Below are positions 54,718-64,000 of a stretch of 64,000 bases of DNA, piece after piece. The position numbers and the translations under genes were made by a program. Under the pieces are notes generated by a model. It made no database searches, had not been told where the DNA came from, and saw nothing but the letters and a program-made list of their open reading frames with translations. Each line of letters starts with the position of its first letter. The first letter of the stretch is position 1. This stretch comes from Chaetoceros tenuissimus (Eukaryota; Bacillariophyta; Thalassiosirophyceae; Chaetocerotales; Chaetocerotaceae): the NCBI GenBank assembly GCA_021927905.1, contig BLLK01000040.1, positions 806,001 through 870,000 of the forward strand, given 5' to 3'.

Positions 54718-55866
54718 ATGAGCAAAGCGAATGTAGCAAAGAAGCAATCTACAAGCAACATCAGTACCGATTACAAAGTTGCGATGCAGGTATTCAACAA
54801 TGAATTGTTGACAGAGGCCTGTCAGTTACTGCTATCAAACAGTTCAAACCATGATAAATCATCTAGAGAATGTGACGAAAAGTTCATTGAACTCTACAAG
54901 AGATGCTATAAAGCATCAGAGACAATATCCAAAGTAGAATCATTACCAGGATTCTCAACAAACATTGCTCCGCAACAAAAGCAGCCTCATAGGAATATAC
55001 AGATGCCCAGTGGCATACATCGAAAAGGATCATTCGGTAGTGCAACTGCTTCAAACCCATCAGTAGCTGGATTTCAACCGAAAAAAATTCATGGCTTGCA
55101 GAAACCAAATTCTTTGAAAAGATCAGTGTCAGCTGGGTCATCTGCATCCATCACATCGAGTCTCACAAGTAATCATAGTACGAGACGTATTGCATCGCCA
55201 ACACCTATGCAAGATGATGGTAAACGGGCAGTACCGCCTGCAAATGCCATGAAATTTCTTCAGGCGTTGAATCAAAAAATAGATTCTTCTTCAAAAGCCT
55301 CATCCGGAACTAAACGAGGGGTGAAGTCAGCATCAAGTGGCCAACCTACGAAACGGATGCGTAAAATGAGTAGAGAAGAAAAGGATGAGGAAGAAGAAGA
55401 GTTTCTAGAGGACGATAGTAGTTCCAGTGGTGAAGAGGAAGAATTTGATGTCGAGAAGAACGCGGAGGCATCGAAAGAATCCGATAAAGATAGCAATACA
55501 AGTACATCGAAAAGACGAAACAATGGAAAGACAAAAAAGAATGCTCCAACAGAAGAAACTGGTGAGACATTTGGAGTAGGTGAGGATGTGTTGGTTTATT
55601 ATGAACCAGATGATAAATGGTATGAAGCAATCGTGAGTAATGTAAATACAGAAAAGATCGAAGATTCCAAATCCGATGATGGTGAAGGTGACAAGAATAC
55701 CAAAACAAATTCTAGACGAAGTGCAAGAGGCCAAGGAGGTAGAGCAAACAAGCAAAGTTCTGATGAAAAGAGCAATTTGAAAATAGTAAGCTATGATGTT
55801 GAATATGACAATGGTGAACATCATGAAAATGTAGCTCCTATCAACATTCAAGGAAGAGAAAATTAA
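54718..55866 (+). CDS. Nuclear-type protein with a split Tudor-like domain, 382 aa
   Basis: Single exon. Residues 1-70 are helical (AMQVFNNELLTEACQLLLSN..DEKFIELYKRCYKA). A long Ser-rich disordered region follows, then an acidic stretch (EEKDEEEEEFLEDDSSSSGEEEEFD) and basic nuclear signals (KRRNNGKTKKN). The C-terminus reads as a Tudor/agenet-like barrel, EDVLVYYEPDDKWYEAIVSNV, whose second half, VSYDVEYDNGEHHENVAPINI, is separated by a charged insert of about 45 residues. Family not recognised beyond that; probably chromatin-associated. It starts 378 bp from the divergent Cwc21-like gene. Confidence 0.65.
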   Translation: MSKANVAKKQSTSNISTDYKVAMQVFNNELLTEACQLLLSNSSNHDKSSRECDEKFIELYKRCYKASETISKVESLPGFSTNIAPQQKQPHRNIQMPSGIHRKGSFGSATASNPSVAGFQPKKIHGLQKPNSLKRSVSAGSSASITSSLTSNHSTRRIASPTPMQDDGKRAVPPANAMKFLQALNQKIDSSSKASSGTKRGVKSASSGQPTKRMRKMSREEKDEEEEEFLEDDSSSSGEEEEFDVEKNAEASKESDKDSNTSTSKRRNNGKTKKNAPTEETGETFGVGEDVLVYYEPDDKWYEAIVSNVNTEKIEDSKSDDGEGDKNTKTNSRRSARGQGGRANKQSSDEKSNLKIVSYDVEYDNGEHHENVAPINIQGREN

Positions 55867-55982
55867 GTACATTGTTCTTGCCAAAGTCGTATAAAATTCT
55901 CTAAACATGTACTATATATTTTATATTTTAAACTAAGTAAAAGCTTATGCATACTATGATTAGTCATGGTGCGTCACAATGA

Positions 55983-57281
55983 TTATTTCAGAGATTGTAT
56001 TTCTGCTTCAAGGGCCTTTAAATCATCAACGACTGCAGATAATTTCCTAATGAGAAGCCATACAATAATACTGAAAATAACTATTCCACTATGAATGACT
56101 GGGTCTGATAATAGCGGAGTATTGAGACTGTTTTCATCCTGAAGTAAAGCTTCGTCCATCTCCACTTCTTGTAAGGGATCAGATGTATTTCCTTCCTCCT
56201 TTTCGACATTTTGTACCAAGGATTGAGCGTCCATTTCGCCACTTTCTTCGCAATTGTCACTCTCATTGATAACCTTGACTTCTTCCACGAAAGGTTCAGT
56301 ATTTTCTGCAGGTTTTTGCTCAGTTCGTGTTTCAGTATCAGTGACTGTAGCGTTACTTGCCTCATTTTCATCGCTTCCACTCTGAATATTATCTTCACCT
56401 TTCTTGTCATCCTGCTCAGCAACATGTACATCTGAAGTCTCAGTATTCGAATCTACAGCAGCATCTTCATGACTTTCTTTAGTCTCATCCGTTTGAGGAG
56501 AACTTTCATCTATGACTTTTGCATCATCGGAAGCCTGTTCATCTTCGTCTTTACTTTTATCTTCATCCTCCTTATGGTTTGCCATTTGCAAGGCATGCAA
56601 TTCTGCAATCTGTTTCTGAAACCTACTAGTTTTTTTGTCTCCATCTATTCCACCTTTTCTTGCAATCTTTTGCTCAATCTTTTTCAAAATGTCCGAACAT
56701 TTTCCACAAGTTGGACACACATAATCTACACTCTTTTTGGCCAATCTCTTTCTCTCAGCACTTGTCCAATCTAATGCCCCAATTGCTCCATCACCTGGAG
56801 TTGGAAGGAAAGAAACAAGTGCTTCCAAAATGAGACGAATGCCCCAAGCTGGTTGCCTACAAGGATGAACAAGTTTAGTTTCTATTTCACTCCAATACTT
56901 GAAAGAGAAAAATAATAGACGTACCATAATTCAGGATGAAATGCACTAAACGATAGACATACTTTTGTATTAGTTTCAAAACGACCAGATGGTGTGAGGA
57001 ACACAATATTTGGTGGTTTGAATGGATATTCTGCTGGCAAAAGTATACGACCATGATAATATCCTCCTTCAAAGTCTGTTTCATCGGCTCCACGAATGGT
57101 AAAGTGCCTATATCGAAATTTTCATGAGTAAGCTAGATGAATTCATTTCATTGCATTATTTCAATACTTACCATTCGAACATGTCATTTTCAAGAGGATG
57201 AGCAGTGTACATGGGGCTAGGGTCAATTGAGAGTTCTCTGATATCCGCTTGGATTCTTCGCAAACTAGGAGACTTTGACAT
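55983..57281 (-). CDS. Tail-anchored ubiquitin-conjugating enzyme E2, UBE2J (Ubc6) class, 388 aa
   Basis: Exons 57172-57281, 56925-57107 and 55983-56856, introns of 64 and 68 bp. Ubc6-class E2s work in ER-associated degradation. The UBC fold is split over the exons: SLRRIQADIRELSIDPSPMY, ENDMFEWHFTIRGADETDFEGG, LPAEYPFKPPNIVFLTPSGRF, the active-site cysteine in NTKVCLSFSAFHPELW, and QPAWGIRLILEALVSFLPT. A long acidic linker leads to a C-terminal membrane anchor (SGIVIFSIIVWLLIRKLSAVV), the Ubc6 topology. A short helix follows the anchor (DDLKALEAEIQSLK), so the tail extends a little into the lumen. No defects. Only the last exon is large, so short-frame searches see just the linker and anchor. 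Confidence 0.92.
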
Positions 57282-57673
57282 CTTTTTCAAGTTGAACTTA
57301 TATGAAAGAGTACTTCTACAGGAAAATAAATAACAGAGGGGAAATTGAATTTAGGATTGTGTAAATACGATCTATACTACCGCTTCTCTGTTGTCAATAG
57401 TTCCATAGAAACATAACAAAAATCCAACTGAACTTCGAACACGCTGATGAGATACTGAAGTATCATTCCATTCCCCCTACCCCCACCTTTGCTCTTTCCT
57501 CTCTCGTCTTGCCGTCCATCAATAAATGACGTCACCGACAAGCTAGCTAAAATACCTTAAGGGCTATTGTAATTTTCCCGCAAAATACAAAAGAAATTCA
57601 TTTTCTTTCAAGATTCAGATCAAGCCAGCCAGGTTTTTCGTGCTTTCATAAAATCTTGTAACCAAAAAGAAGA
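57282..57673. promoter_or_regulatory. Divergent promoter with palindromic TGACGTCA
   Basis: Separates the E2 gene from the P-loop kinase-like gene. TGACGTCA occurs at 57527-57534, ~150 bp before the plus-strand ATG, the same palindrome as at 54520 in the preceding divergent pair. There is a C-rich run at 57474-57488. Regulatory role inferred from the motif and position. Confidence 0.4.
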
Positions 57674-59044
57674 ATGAGTGAAGCTATAATCTTGATTGGA
57701 GGAGTCCCTTGCAGTGGAAAAAGTATCACATGCAAAACGCTCAAATCCTTCTTCAACGCTGCAGAAGTCGAAGTGGTGGAACCAGTTAAATTGTTCAAAT
57801 GCGAGAAATACGGAGATGTACTCTTTTTAGGTCGCTTTCCAGAGCATACTCGAACATGTGGAACTGATACGACTTCCGATGCTGCTATTCCTAAACTTGC
57901 AACATTTTTGGAAGTTGTGAAGAGACAATACAAATACGTAGTCATTGAGGGCGATAAGTTCTTCTCAAAACGTATAGTTCCAAAGCTCTTACAGTCAGAA
58001 CCAAATGCTCATGCATATACTCTTCGTGTCACTCCAACTTTGGAAAATAAGAGACGTGCAAAACGTGGAGACGAACAGCATCCATATTGGGTGAAAGGGC
58101 GGCATACAAAAGTGGAAAATGTGAGTAAAGCCGTCAAGCTTTGCTCTGATGATATTAGGAGAAGGTTTCATACGGAAAAGAATAACACCATGGAACAAAT
58201 GTATAAAACTGTGGAGAAAATTCTTGGGTGCATTACTTCGAAGGAATATGCAAAGGAAGCGATACTTGGTATCGATAAGGAGAGGCACCACAAAGAGATT
58301 CTTTACTCACTTAAACCATTCATATACAAATGCTTCAATTGTGATACTAATGAGAAAGTAGAAGAGCATACAAATGTTGACAAGTTCTTGAAAGGTCCAT
58401 TGGCAAAAACTGCCGACCATCAGATGTTTAAGTTGTTCAAAAATGGAAAATTGCACAATCTAGAGCGAAAAAAAATGGAGACTGCTGTGACCACCGAGAA
58501 AAACTGGGATGAAAATTCACATCTTAAAATATTACTGATCGGAGATGGTCAAACATTTCGCATTGAAAAACATCTTCCACCTGTAGATGATTCAGAGACA
58601 CAGGATAAGAGCTTGGATAGTGACGGTGCAAAGACAAAGGAGGTGGCTGAAAACATGAATACTCTAAAACGAGAAACCAGAAAGAAGTGTCTAAATGAAA
58701 ATGCTCCATTGATGAATGCAAATAAGCATAAGTCTAAGTCATGCAAGAAAAAGAAAATGACTACAAAAGCACAAAAACCTACAAAGCAAAAGATTGCAAA
58801 GCGAAAAGAATTGCTCTCGCCAAGAAGATCGGAACGGTTGAAGAAATCTGCACCAGCCATAACAACGAAGGACAAGAGTGTGAGAGACAATAATACACTG
58901 GCGAAGAAAACACAGAAGACTTTAACAAAGGGAAAGAAAAAGTTCGCAAAGGCAGGAAAAACAGCGTCGAAATCCAAGAAAAGAGGAACAGTGGTAAAGT
59001 CCAAGAATACACCGAAACCAGGAAAGAAGAAGGGTAGAAAATGA
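57674..59044 (+). CDS. P-loop kinase-like protein with basic tail, 456 aa
   Basis: Single exon. The N-terminal ~190 residues are a P-loop NTPase: IILIGGVPCSGKSITCKTLK (Walker A), VLFLGRFPEHTRTCGTDTTS, then YKYVVIEGDKFFSKRIV, whose EGD is a Walker B-like position, and WVKGRHTKVENV. The order 'G.Y/F....GTD..S' then 'EGD..' then 'KGR.TK..N' resembles small predicted nucleotide-kinase-like proteins of phages and giant viruses; this is a pattern memory, not a search. The C-terminal ~200 residues are strongly Lys-rich (KSKSCKKKKMTTKAQK; RSERLKK), histone-H1-like, suggesting nuclear or nucleic-acid binding. The basic tail sits on an enzyme-like domain, an odd pairing. Confidence 0.55.
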   Translation: MSEAIILIGGVPCSGKSITCKTLKSFFNAAEVEVVEPVKLFKCEKYGDVLFLGRFPEHTRTCGTDTTSDAAIPKLATFLEVVKRQYKYVVIEGDKFFSKRIVPKLLQSEPNAHAYTLRVTPTLENKRRAKRGDEQHPYWVKGRHTKVENVSKAVKLCSDDIRRRFHTEKNNTMEQMYKTVEKILGCITSKEYAKEAILGIDKERHHKEILYSLKPFIYKCFNCDTNEKVEEHTNVDKFLKGPLAKTADHQMFKLFKNGKLHNLERKKMETAVTTEKNWDENSHLKILLIGDGQTFRIEKHLPPVDDSETQDKSLDSDGAKTKEVAENMNTLKRETRKKCLNENAPLMNANKHKSKSCKKKKMTTKAQKPTKQKIAKRKELLSPRRSERLKKSAPAITTKDKSVRDNNTLAKKTQKTLTKGKKKFAKAGKTASKSKKRGTVVKSKNTPKPGKKKGRK

Positions 59045-59500
59045 AAAGAATGCAACATCAAGTTATGAAAGTGAAATATTGCTTCACCAAGATGATTAGA
59101 ATACAAGCATAGGCTGTGATGAATTAGTACAAACAACGCGACTTGTATTCACAATAATAAAACAAAAAATGAATTAATAAGTAACTAATCAAAAGCAATG
59201 CATTAGCAGTGGTGAAGTTGGAATGCTTTGTTTGAATATGTATAGTAGATGATCACCCAATCAGTCGATCGAACAACTTGTCGAAGTAGAGAAAAGACCA
59301 TCACGAACGGGGAAAACTACTGTAAAAATGTGCTCATAAGAACCATTGACGTACGTCATTGAGCTTGATTGAGTGAATAATAAAATTCAAGACATTACAT
59401 CAAGAGAGTACTGATGAATAGAAAACAATTCAAAAAACAAATAAAAGAACATTATATAATTTACTTCACAAATATTATCAAGATGAAATACAATTCTGTC
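59045..59500. other. Convergent intergenic region with a 12-bp palindrome
   Basis: 3' ends of the kinase-like and HMG-box genes face each other. TGACGTACGTCA (59347-59358) is a perfect palindrome made of two TGACGT half-sites; no promoter is expected here, so its role is unclear. Nothing else seen. Confidence 0.35.
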
Positions 59501-61551
59501 TTACTTTGCTTCACTACTATTTTTCTTCTTTTTGTTGTACTTTTCAATCTGCTTATCATATTTCTTCTTCTCTTTCTGGTATGCCGCTTCCAACGTTGCC
59601 TTCTCGTCAGCCGGAATCTTTTTCCATTGTTTACTCGTTTCTTTTGCAATTCCGCCAAAATCAAGGTTTGGATGATCTTCTGCTATCCTACTACGGTTAG
59701 CATTGGACCATTTCATGTAAGCTGTCAAAGGTCTCTTTGGTGCGTCGGGGTCTTTTGCCTTCTTTGATTTCTTAGGTGAATTCTTTGATTTCTTACTTGA
59801 CTTTTGAGTAGTTTCAACAGTTGGAGGTTCATCTGTGTCTGTAGTTGTCTTCTCTGGTGTCTTAGGGGCTTCTTCAGTTTGTTCCGGTTCCGCAGCTGTA
59901 GTCTTGGCATTTTTGTTTGGTTTCTCGGAATCAGTGGATGTTGCTTTGCGTTTTCCGTTTTTGGTCGAAGGAGTACTTTCGCTAGCATTTACAGCCTGAT
60001 CCGCTGTTTTCTTACTCTTATCACTGTCTCCATTCTTCTTGTTGTACTTTTCAATCTGCTTATCATATTTCTTCTTCTCTTCCTCGTATGCCGCTTTCAA
60101 CGCTGTCTTCTCTTCAGCTGGAACCTTTTTCCATTGTTTACCCATTTCTTTTGAAAGGTCTCCAAAAGCGAGATCGGGATTGTTCTTCTTTATCCTATCA
60201 CGATTAGAATGAGACCATCTAAAGAAAGCTGTCAAAGGCTTCTCTGGTTCGTTAGGGTCTTTTGCCTTCTTTGATTTCTTAGACGAATTCTTTGATTTCT
60301 TACTCGACTTCTTGGTAGTTTCAACAGTTGGAGGTTCATCTTTGTCTGTAGTTGTCTTCTCTGGTGTCTTGGGGGCTTCTTTAGCTTGTTCCGGTTCCGC
60401 AGCTGTAGTCTTGGCATTTTTGTTTGGTTTCTCGGAATCAAATTTTTTCTTCTCTTTCTGGTATGCCGCTTCCAACGTTGCCTTCTCGTCAGCCGGAATC
60501 TTTTTCCATTGTTTACTCGTTTCTTTTGCAATTCCGCCAAAATCAAGGTTTGGATGATCTTCTGCTATCCTACTACGGTTAGCATTGGACCATTTCATGT
60601 AAGCTGTCAAAGGTCTCTTTGGTGCGTCGGGGTCTTTTGCCTTCTTTGATTTCTTAGGTGAATTCTTTGATTTCTTACTTGACTTTTGAGTAGTTTCAAC
60701 AGTTGGAGGTTCATCTGTGTCTGTAGTTGTCTTCTCTGGTGTCTTAGGGGCTTCTTCAGTTTGTTCCGGTTCCGCAGCTGTAGTCTTGGCATTTTTGTTT
60801 GGTTTCTCGGAATCAGTGGATGTTGCTTTGCGTTTTCCGCTTTTGTTGCTTGCATTGGTAAAAGTTGCTTTTTTGTCATTCTTAGTAAATTCTTTGATCT
60901 CGTTCATGTCTGGATCATCATGAATTTTGACAACAGAATTATCTTCATCAAGGGTTATTAGGATCACCTTCTCAAGTTCTTCTTCTTCCTCTGACTCTGA
61001 AGAGTTGCTCAAGAAATGCGCCAATTGCAAGTCGGAGGCGCAAATGTGGATTTCCATGTCTTTTCCATCAGGATAGCATAAAAGATGCGCCTTCAATTCA
61101 TCTATGAAATAAACACGTTAAATATTAGTATTCCATAATTGAAACAACAAGAAGAAAGTGTATCTCACTTACCTCTGATGTCTATCGAAGACACTCTACT
61201 ATTACTTCCCGAATCATCACTGACCAAACCTCGGATGTAGATTACTTTTGAAGCAACACCATCTTTTGAATTGAGCTTGCGTATCATAACTTTGACTCTC
61301 TTCTCACCCCCACACGTGAGATCTAGGTCACAGTTGTCGACATCTGAAAGAAAATACCGATGAATTGCCAGTTGGAAGGAGATATTATCCACGACCTTAT
61401 CCATTATAAATGAAGCAACAGATTGAGACTGTTCACTCTCAGACAAAGTAGTTATGATGCGCGACATGGATTTTTCCCTGAGCTGATGGATTGGTGCACT
61501 GTCACTAGCTGCATCAGCCACAAAGGAAAGAATGATGCGTTTGAATTGCAT
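59501..61551 (-). CDS. Triple HMG-box protein, 659 aa
   Basis: Exons 61173-61551 and 59501-61101, 71-bp intron, phase 1. Residues 1-200 are an unrecognised, mainly globular region with an acidic end (SESEEEEELEKVILITLDED). Three HMG boxes follow, each led by a Lys/Thr/Pro-rich linker: box 1 at ~283-346 (DPDAPKRPLTAYMKWSNANR), box 2 at ~407-472 (DPNEPEKPLTAFFRWSHSNR) and box 3 at ~577-640, identical to box 1. HMG boxes bend DNA without strong sequence preference, so this is likely a chromatin architectural protein. The linkers are repeats of one unit as well (EKPNKNAKTTAAEPEQ..EAPKTPEKTTTD). Boxes 1 and 3 are identical at the DNA level over ~393 bp, pointing to very recent duplication or conversion. 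Confidence 0.85.
59565..60839 (-). repeat. Direct repeat inside the HMG gene: 59565-59957 and 60447-60839
   Basis: Two ~393-bp blocks, offset by 882 bp, show no difference that I could find by reading them side by side. Each encodes one linker plus one HMG box. The block between them (box 2 and its linker) is a clearly diverged copy of the same unit. Confidence 0.8.
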
Positions 61552-62344
61552 TTCAAATTGGACTTCAATCTAATGGATATAGATATGGTTTGCTTATGTT
61601 GTGAAAGAAAAATGAGACAAGGATCACAACGTCGAGTGTAAAAGAAATGAACTTCAAGCAAGACAGCTTTGGTGTCAAGGCAAGTTCTGATACGTTGAGG
61701 CAAGTGCTCCAGAATTTCAACTGCTGGCGTATCCGCGGAAGTTTTCCCTTTCTAGTAAGCAGTAACAGCCTAAGATACGCGAGTCTATGTTCAACCCGCG
61801 GGTGGAGGTGAGAATTTCCGCGCGTTGAAAACCAAAAACTCGCCGCGTAGAATCTGAATTCATTGTTTTCCACGCTTCGCGCGTAAATAAACTACGGGGC
61901 GTTTTGCTGTAGTCTGCGTACATCTAGAAGACTACACTACTAACTAAAGTGGATAAGAATCACCCTACTAGGGCGGGCGCGATGGAGCCGCGACCCAGGG
62001 CCACTCCACTGAACTGCCTCCACTCTATCCCACGCTCTAATAAGCTTCGACTCCACTCACTACTCCACTCTACCACGCCCTTTTGTTTGACAGATTCAGA
62101 TGGAATAATAGGACTCTACCTGCAGCCTGACACCGAGTGAGTCGTGACTACAGTCCAACGGACAACGAACGAAGCTCATTTTTCTTTCTTTGGAAAAGCA
62201 ACATAGAACATAGGAGTACTGCATCACACACGACAATTACTAATTAACAGATCTATATACATTGTGTACTATACAATATAAGTAATCGAAGTGGACAACA
62301 AGATCTTACTCCCCTTATAACTGCAAATACTGTACGACAACGAA
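61552..62344. promoter_or_regulatory. Long divergent promoter region, HMG / TPR genes
   Basis: 793 bp between two diverging starts. It includes GC-rich islands unusual for the window (cgcgggtggaggtgagaatttccgcgcg near 61795-61825) and a run of 'ccactcc/ctccact' repeats at 62003-62075. No RNA gene or coding frame was recognised. Confidence 0.35.
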
Positions 62345-64000
62345 ATGAGCAGCAACAATCCCTTCCTTCAAGAACAAGAGAAGGAAACTTTGGAACCTAT
62401 TGACGAAGATGATCCTTCAGTCAAAAACAATCAACTTCTACAAAGGATTATTCGTCATCGAGATATTGCTAAACAATATGATCTGAATGAATTATTTGAA
62501 CTGCTCGACGAACTCCTTCCTGCACTAGCAGGATCTTCAAGAAAACACATAAAAATAGCCCAAAATTTGTATAAAGTTGCTACTACGATATCAGCCGAAA
62601 ACATGACCAAACTTCAATTGGACATATCTTTCAAAAAGTACTTGGACGAGATGAATAAGAAGTTTGAATTTGATAACGATAGTGAGTACCACAGTAATCT
62701 TACTCTACTACTAGGCCCCGATGGGCTTTTTGACATGATGCATAAAAGTTACGCCGCTCAAGAAGTAATGATTCGTGGAATGCAAAGGAATGCAAAAGAC
62801 ATCATTGATATTGAAAGGGATTTTGAAAGGACAAATCCTTTGGAGAAACTTAGAAATAAAGAACAGGGATATATAACTATGACTAGAAAGAATATTGAAA
62901 ATGCAGAAACAGCCGATGAGTTGGCGAAGAAAGCTTTTGCAAGGAAAAGATTTTGGACAGCGGAATACTTCTGGAATAAAGCTTTGGAATTTGATCCTAG
63001 CAATGTCAAGTATTACAGCAATCTGTCTTGTGTTTTGAAGATTTTGGGAAGATACCTCAGGAGTTTAACAGTTGGGTACGGAAAAATTGCTCAGGATTAC
63101 TTAGAGAAGGCAGTTAGCACTGCGGAACAAGGTATTAAGCTTGACCCTACTTGGGAACGATCGTTTCAGCGAGGTGCAGAAGCATATTTTGCCATGCATT
63201 CTCATGAATATTCCATGAAGATTCTGAATCTCTTAAAACCTGCATTTGATCATGTTGAGGAACCATCACAAAAATTGTATGCATTACGGGATAAAGCGAA
63301 ACTTCATGCTTCGCAATGGTTCAAACTCTTTCGAACTGACGGAAATCACAGTATTCCAAAGTATATCCTAAACGCTGTTTTTGTCGTAAAGCTTGAAGTG
63401 AGTAAAGCTTGCGAAATGTGCTATAATTCAAAGAGAAGCAACCCACCTACAGCACAAGAATTAGAACAGGCAGGTGATGATATATATGATTCACTAATGC
63501 TCATGCTTGCGGCATTGCAAAGAATGTATACCAAACGTGCTCAATATCACAAAGAAGCAAAGGCTCAAAAATTTGTTCCCATCCATTATCAAATTCATTT
63601 GCGGCAAATTGCAAAGACAGTGCCATTGGAAGTTCTCTTGCATAGTCAGAAATTGCTGGACTTGATTCTAATGGAAAAACCAAACATGTTTTGGGGATTG
63701 GAATGTTTGGACCGATTGAATGTAGAGTATCTTGATTTCAAAGCAATCGATCCTACGGAAAATGACAAAAATGAAGATAACAGCTTCAATGAATTGTTGG
63801 CAAGGGCGACTGGTTCATGTGATATGGGTATGGAATCTATTCAAAATGTCATGGAAATGACCAGTGGAAAGGATGCAGACTCAAAAGATCCAGACATGGC
63901 AATGCACCATCTTTGTGCATTCACAATGACTATATTAGATAGACTTGTTAGTTCCACAAAATATCCAGAGCTAATTGGAAACGCAAACGAAAAGATTTTG
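62345..64000 (+). CDS. TPR-containing protein, 5' part (552 codons, open at window edge)
   Basis: Starts at ATG 62345 (MSSNNPFLQEQEKETLEPID) and stays open to the last base, so the gene is cut by the window edge. Residues 1-180 are helical and not recognised. From about 180 to 290 there are TPR-like helix pairs: ADELAKKAFARKRFWTAEYF, WNKALEFDPSNVKYYSNLSC and later LEKAVSTAEQGIKLDPTWER, the last two with the 'A...DP....' pattern of TPR helix B. This argues for a scaffold or co-chaperone-like role. The remainder is long, helical and without known motifs. No intron was seen in the visible part. Confidence 0.7.
   Translation, partial: MSSNNPFLQEQEKETLEPIDEDDPSVKNNQLLQRIIRHRDIAKQYDLNELFELLDELLPALAGSSRKHIKIAQNLYKVATTISAENMTKLQLDISFKKYLDEMNKKFEFDNDSEYHSNLTLLLGPDGLFDMMHKSYAAQEVMIRGMQRNAKDIIDIERDFERTNPLEKLRNKEQGYITMTRKNIENAETADELAKKAFARKRFWTAEYFWNKALEFDPSNVKYYSNLSCVLKILGRYLRSLTVGYGKIAQDYLEKAVSTAEQGIKLDPTWERSFQRGAEAYFAMHSHEYSMKILNLLKPAFDHVEEPSQKLYALRDKAKLHASQWFKLFRTDGNHSIPKYILNAVFVVKLEVSKACEMCYNSKRSNPPTAQELEQAGDDIYDSLMLMLAALQRMYTKRAQYHKEAKAQKFVPIHYQIHLRQIAKTVPLEVLLHSQKLLDLILMEKPNMFWGLECLDRLNVEYLDFKAIDPTENDKNEDNSFNELLARATGSCDMGMESIQNVMEMTSGKDADSKDPDMAMHHLCAFTMTILDRLVSSTKYPELIGNANEKIL

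Noticed and set aside
61949-62140. 63-codon frame in the HMG/TPR divergent region
   Set aside because: It spans low-complexity 'ccactcc' repeats, and its translation looks like promoter sequence read by chance.

Overview
The window is nuclear DNA of a eukaryote, most likely a stramenopile and probably a centric diatom. It is AT-rich. Most genes are short and lie close together on both strands. Their spliceosomal introns are mostly 58-86 bp with GTAAGT/GTGAGT donors. One gene has a signal peptide followed by a Ser-Phe junction of the kind that routes proteins to complex (secondary) plastids. A CEP104-like ciliary-tip protein suggests a lineage that still makes flagellated cells, as centric diatoms do in sperm. 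The species assignment is inference only.

Left part (1-9.6 kb) is a gene graveyard with two apparently intact genes: a Tudor-like protein (566-1844, minus) and a SET-domain protein (5541-6257, minus). Around them lie a C-terminal SART-1 fragment with a tandem partial copy, the two halves of an ABC-F ATPase in the wrong order (C-terminal half at 3.97-5.33 kb, N-terminal half at 6.64-7.10 kb), and a dispersed repeat with one inverted and two tandem copies.

9.6-23 kb is a transposon-like island. It holds a coiled-coil orphan (9680-10789), a 2.3-kb array of ~115-bp repeats, a MULE-type transposase whose SWIM finger is cut off by one in-frame TAG (13336-17025), and a 1549-residue intronless protein (18187-22836). 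The last joins a Zn-ribbon region, DDE-type transposase motifs and a complete DEDDy 3'-5' exonuclease inserted between the second D and the E. It is the most unusual object in the window.

23-64 kb is ordinary, dense housekeeping sequence: an endonuclease III-like glycosylase, CEP104, a secreted RCC1-repeat protein, a small ATP-synthase-f-like protein, DNAJC13/RME-8 (five exons, 2713 aa, J domain without HPD), an 899-aa unknown, RFT1, a cyclin-fold protein with a signal peptide, a plastid-type LON-domain protein, a type I membrane protein, ribosomal protein eS1, capping protein beta, a COPI-associated/EF-hand protein, an SLC25 carrier, a Cwc21/SRRM2-like splicing factor, a split-Tudor protein, an E2 of the UBE2J class, a P-loop kinase-like protein, a triple HMG-box protein and a TPR protein running off the right edge. 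A 307-bp MITE with perfect terminal repeats sits at 40.4 kb. The two introns of the SLC25 gene each carry the same 129-bp element.

No tRNA, rRNA or CRISPR array was recognised. Exon boundaries below were chosen by eye from splice sites plus preserved reading frame; every spliced model given as complete sums to a multiple of three.
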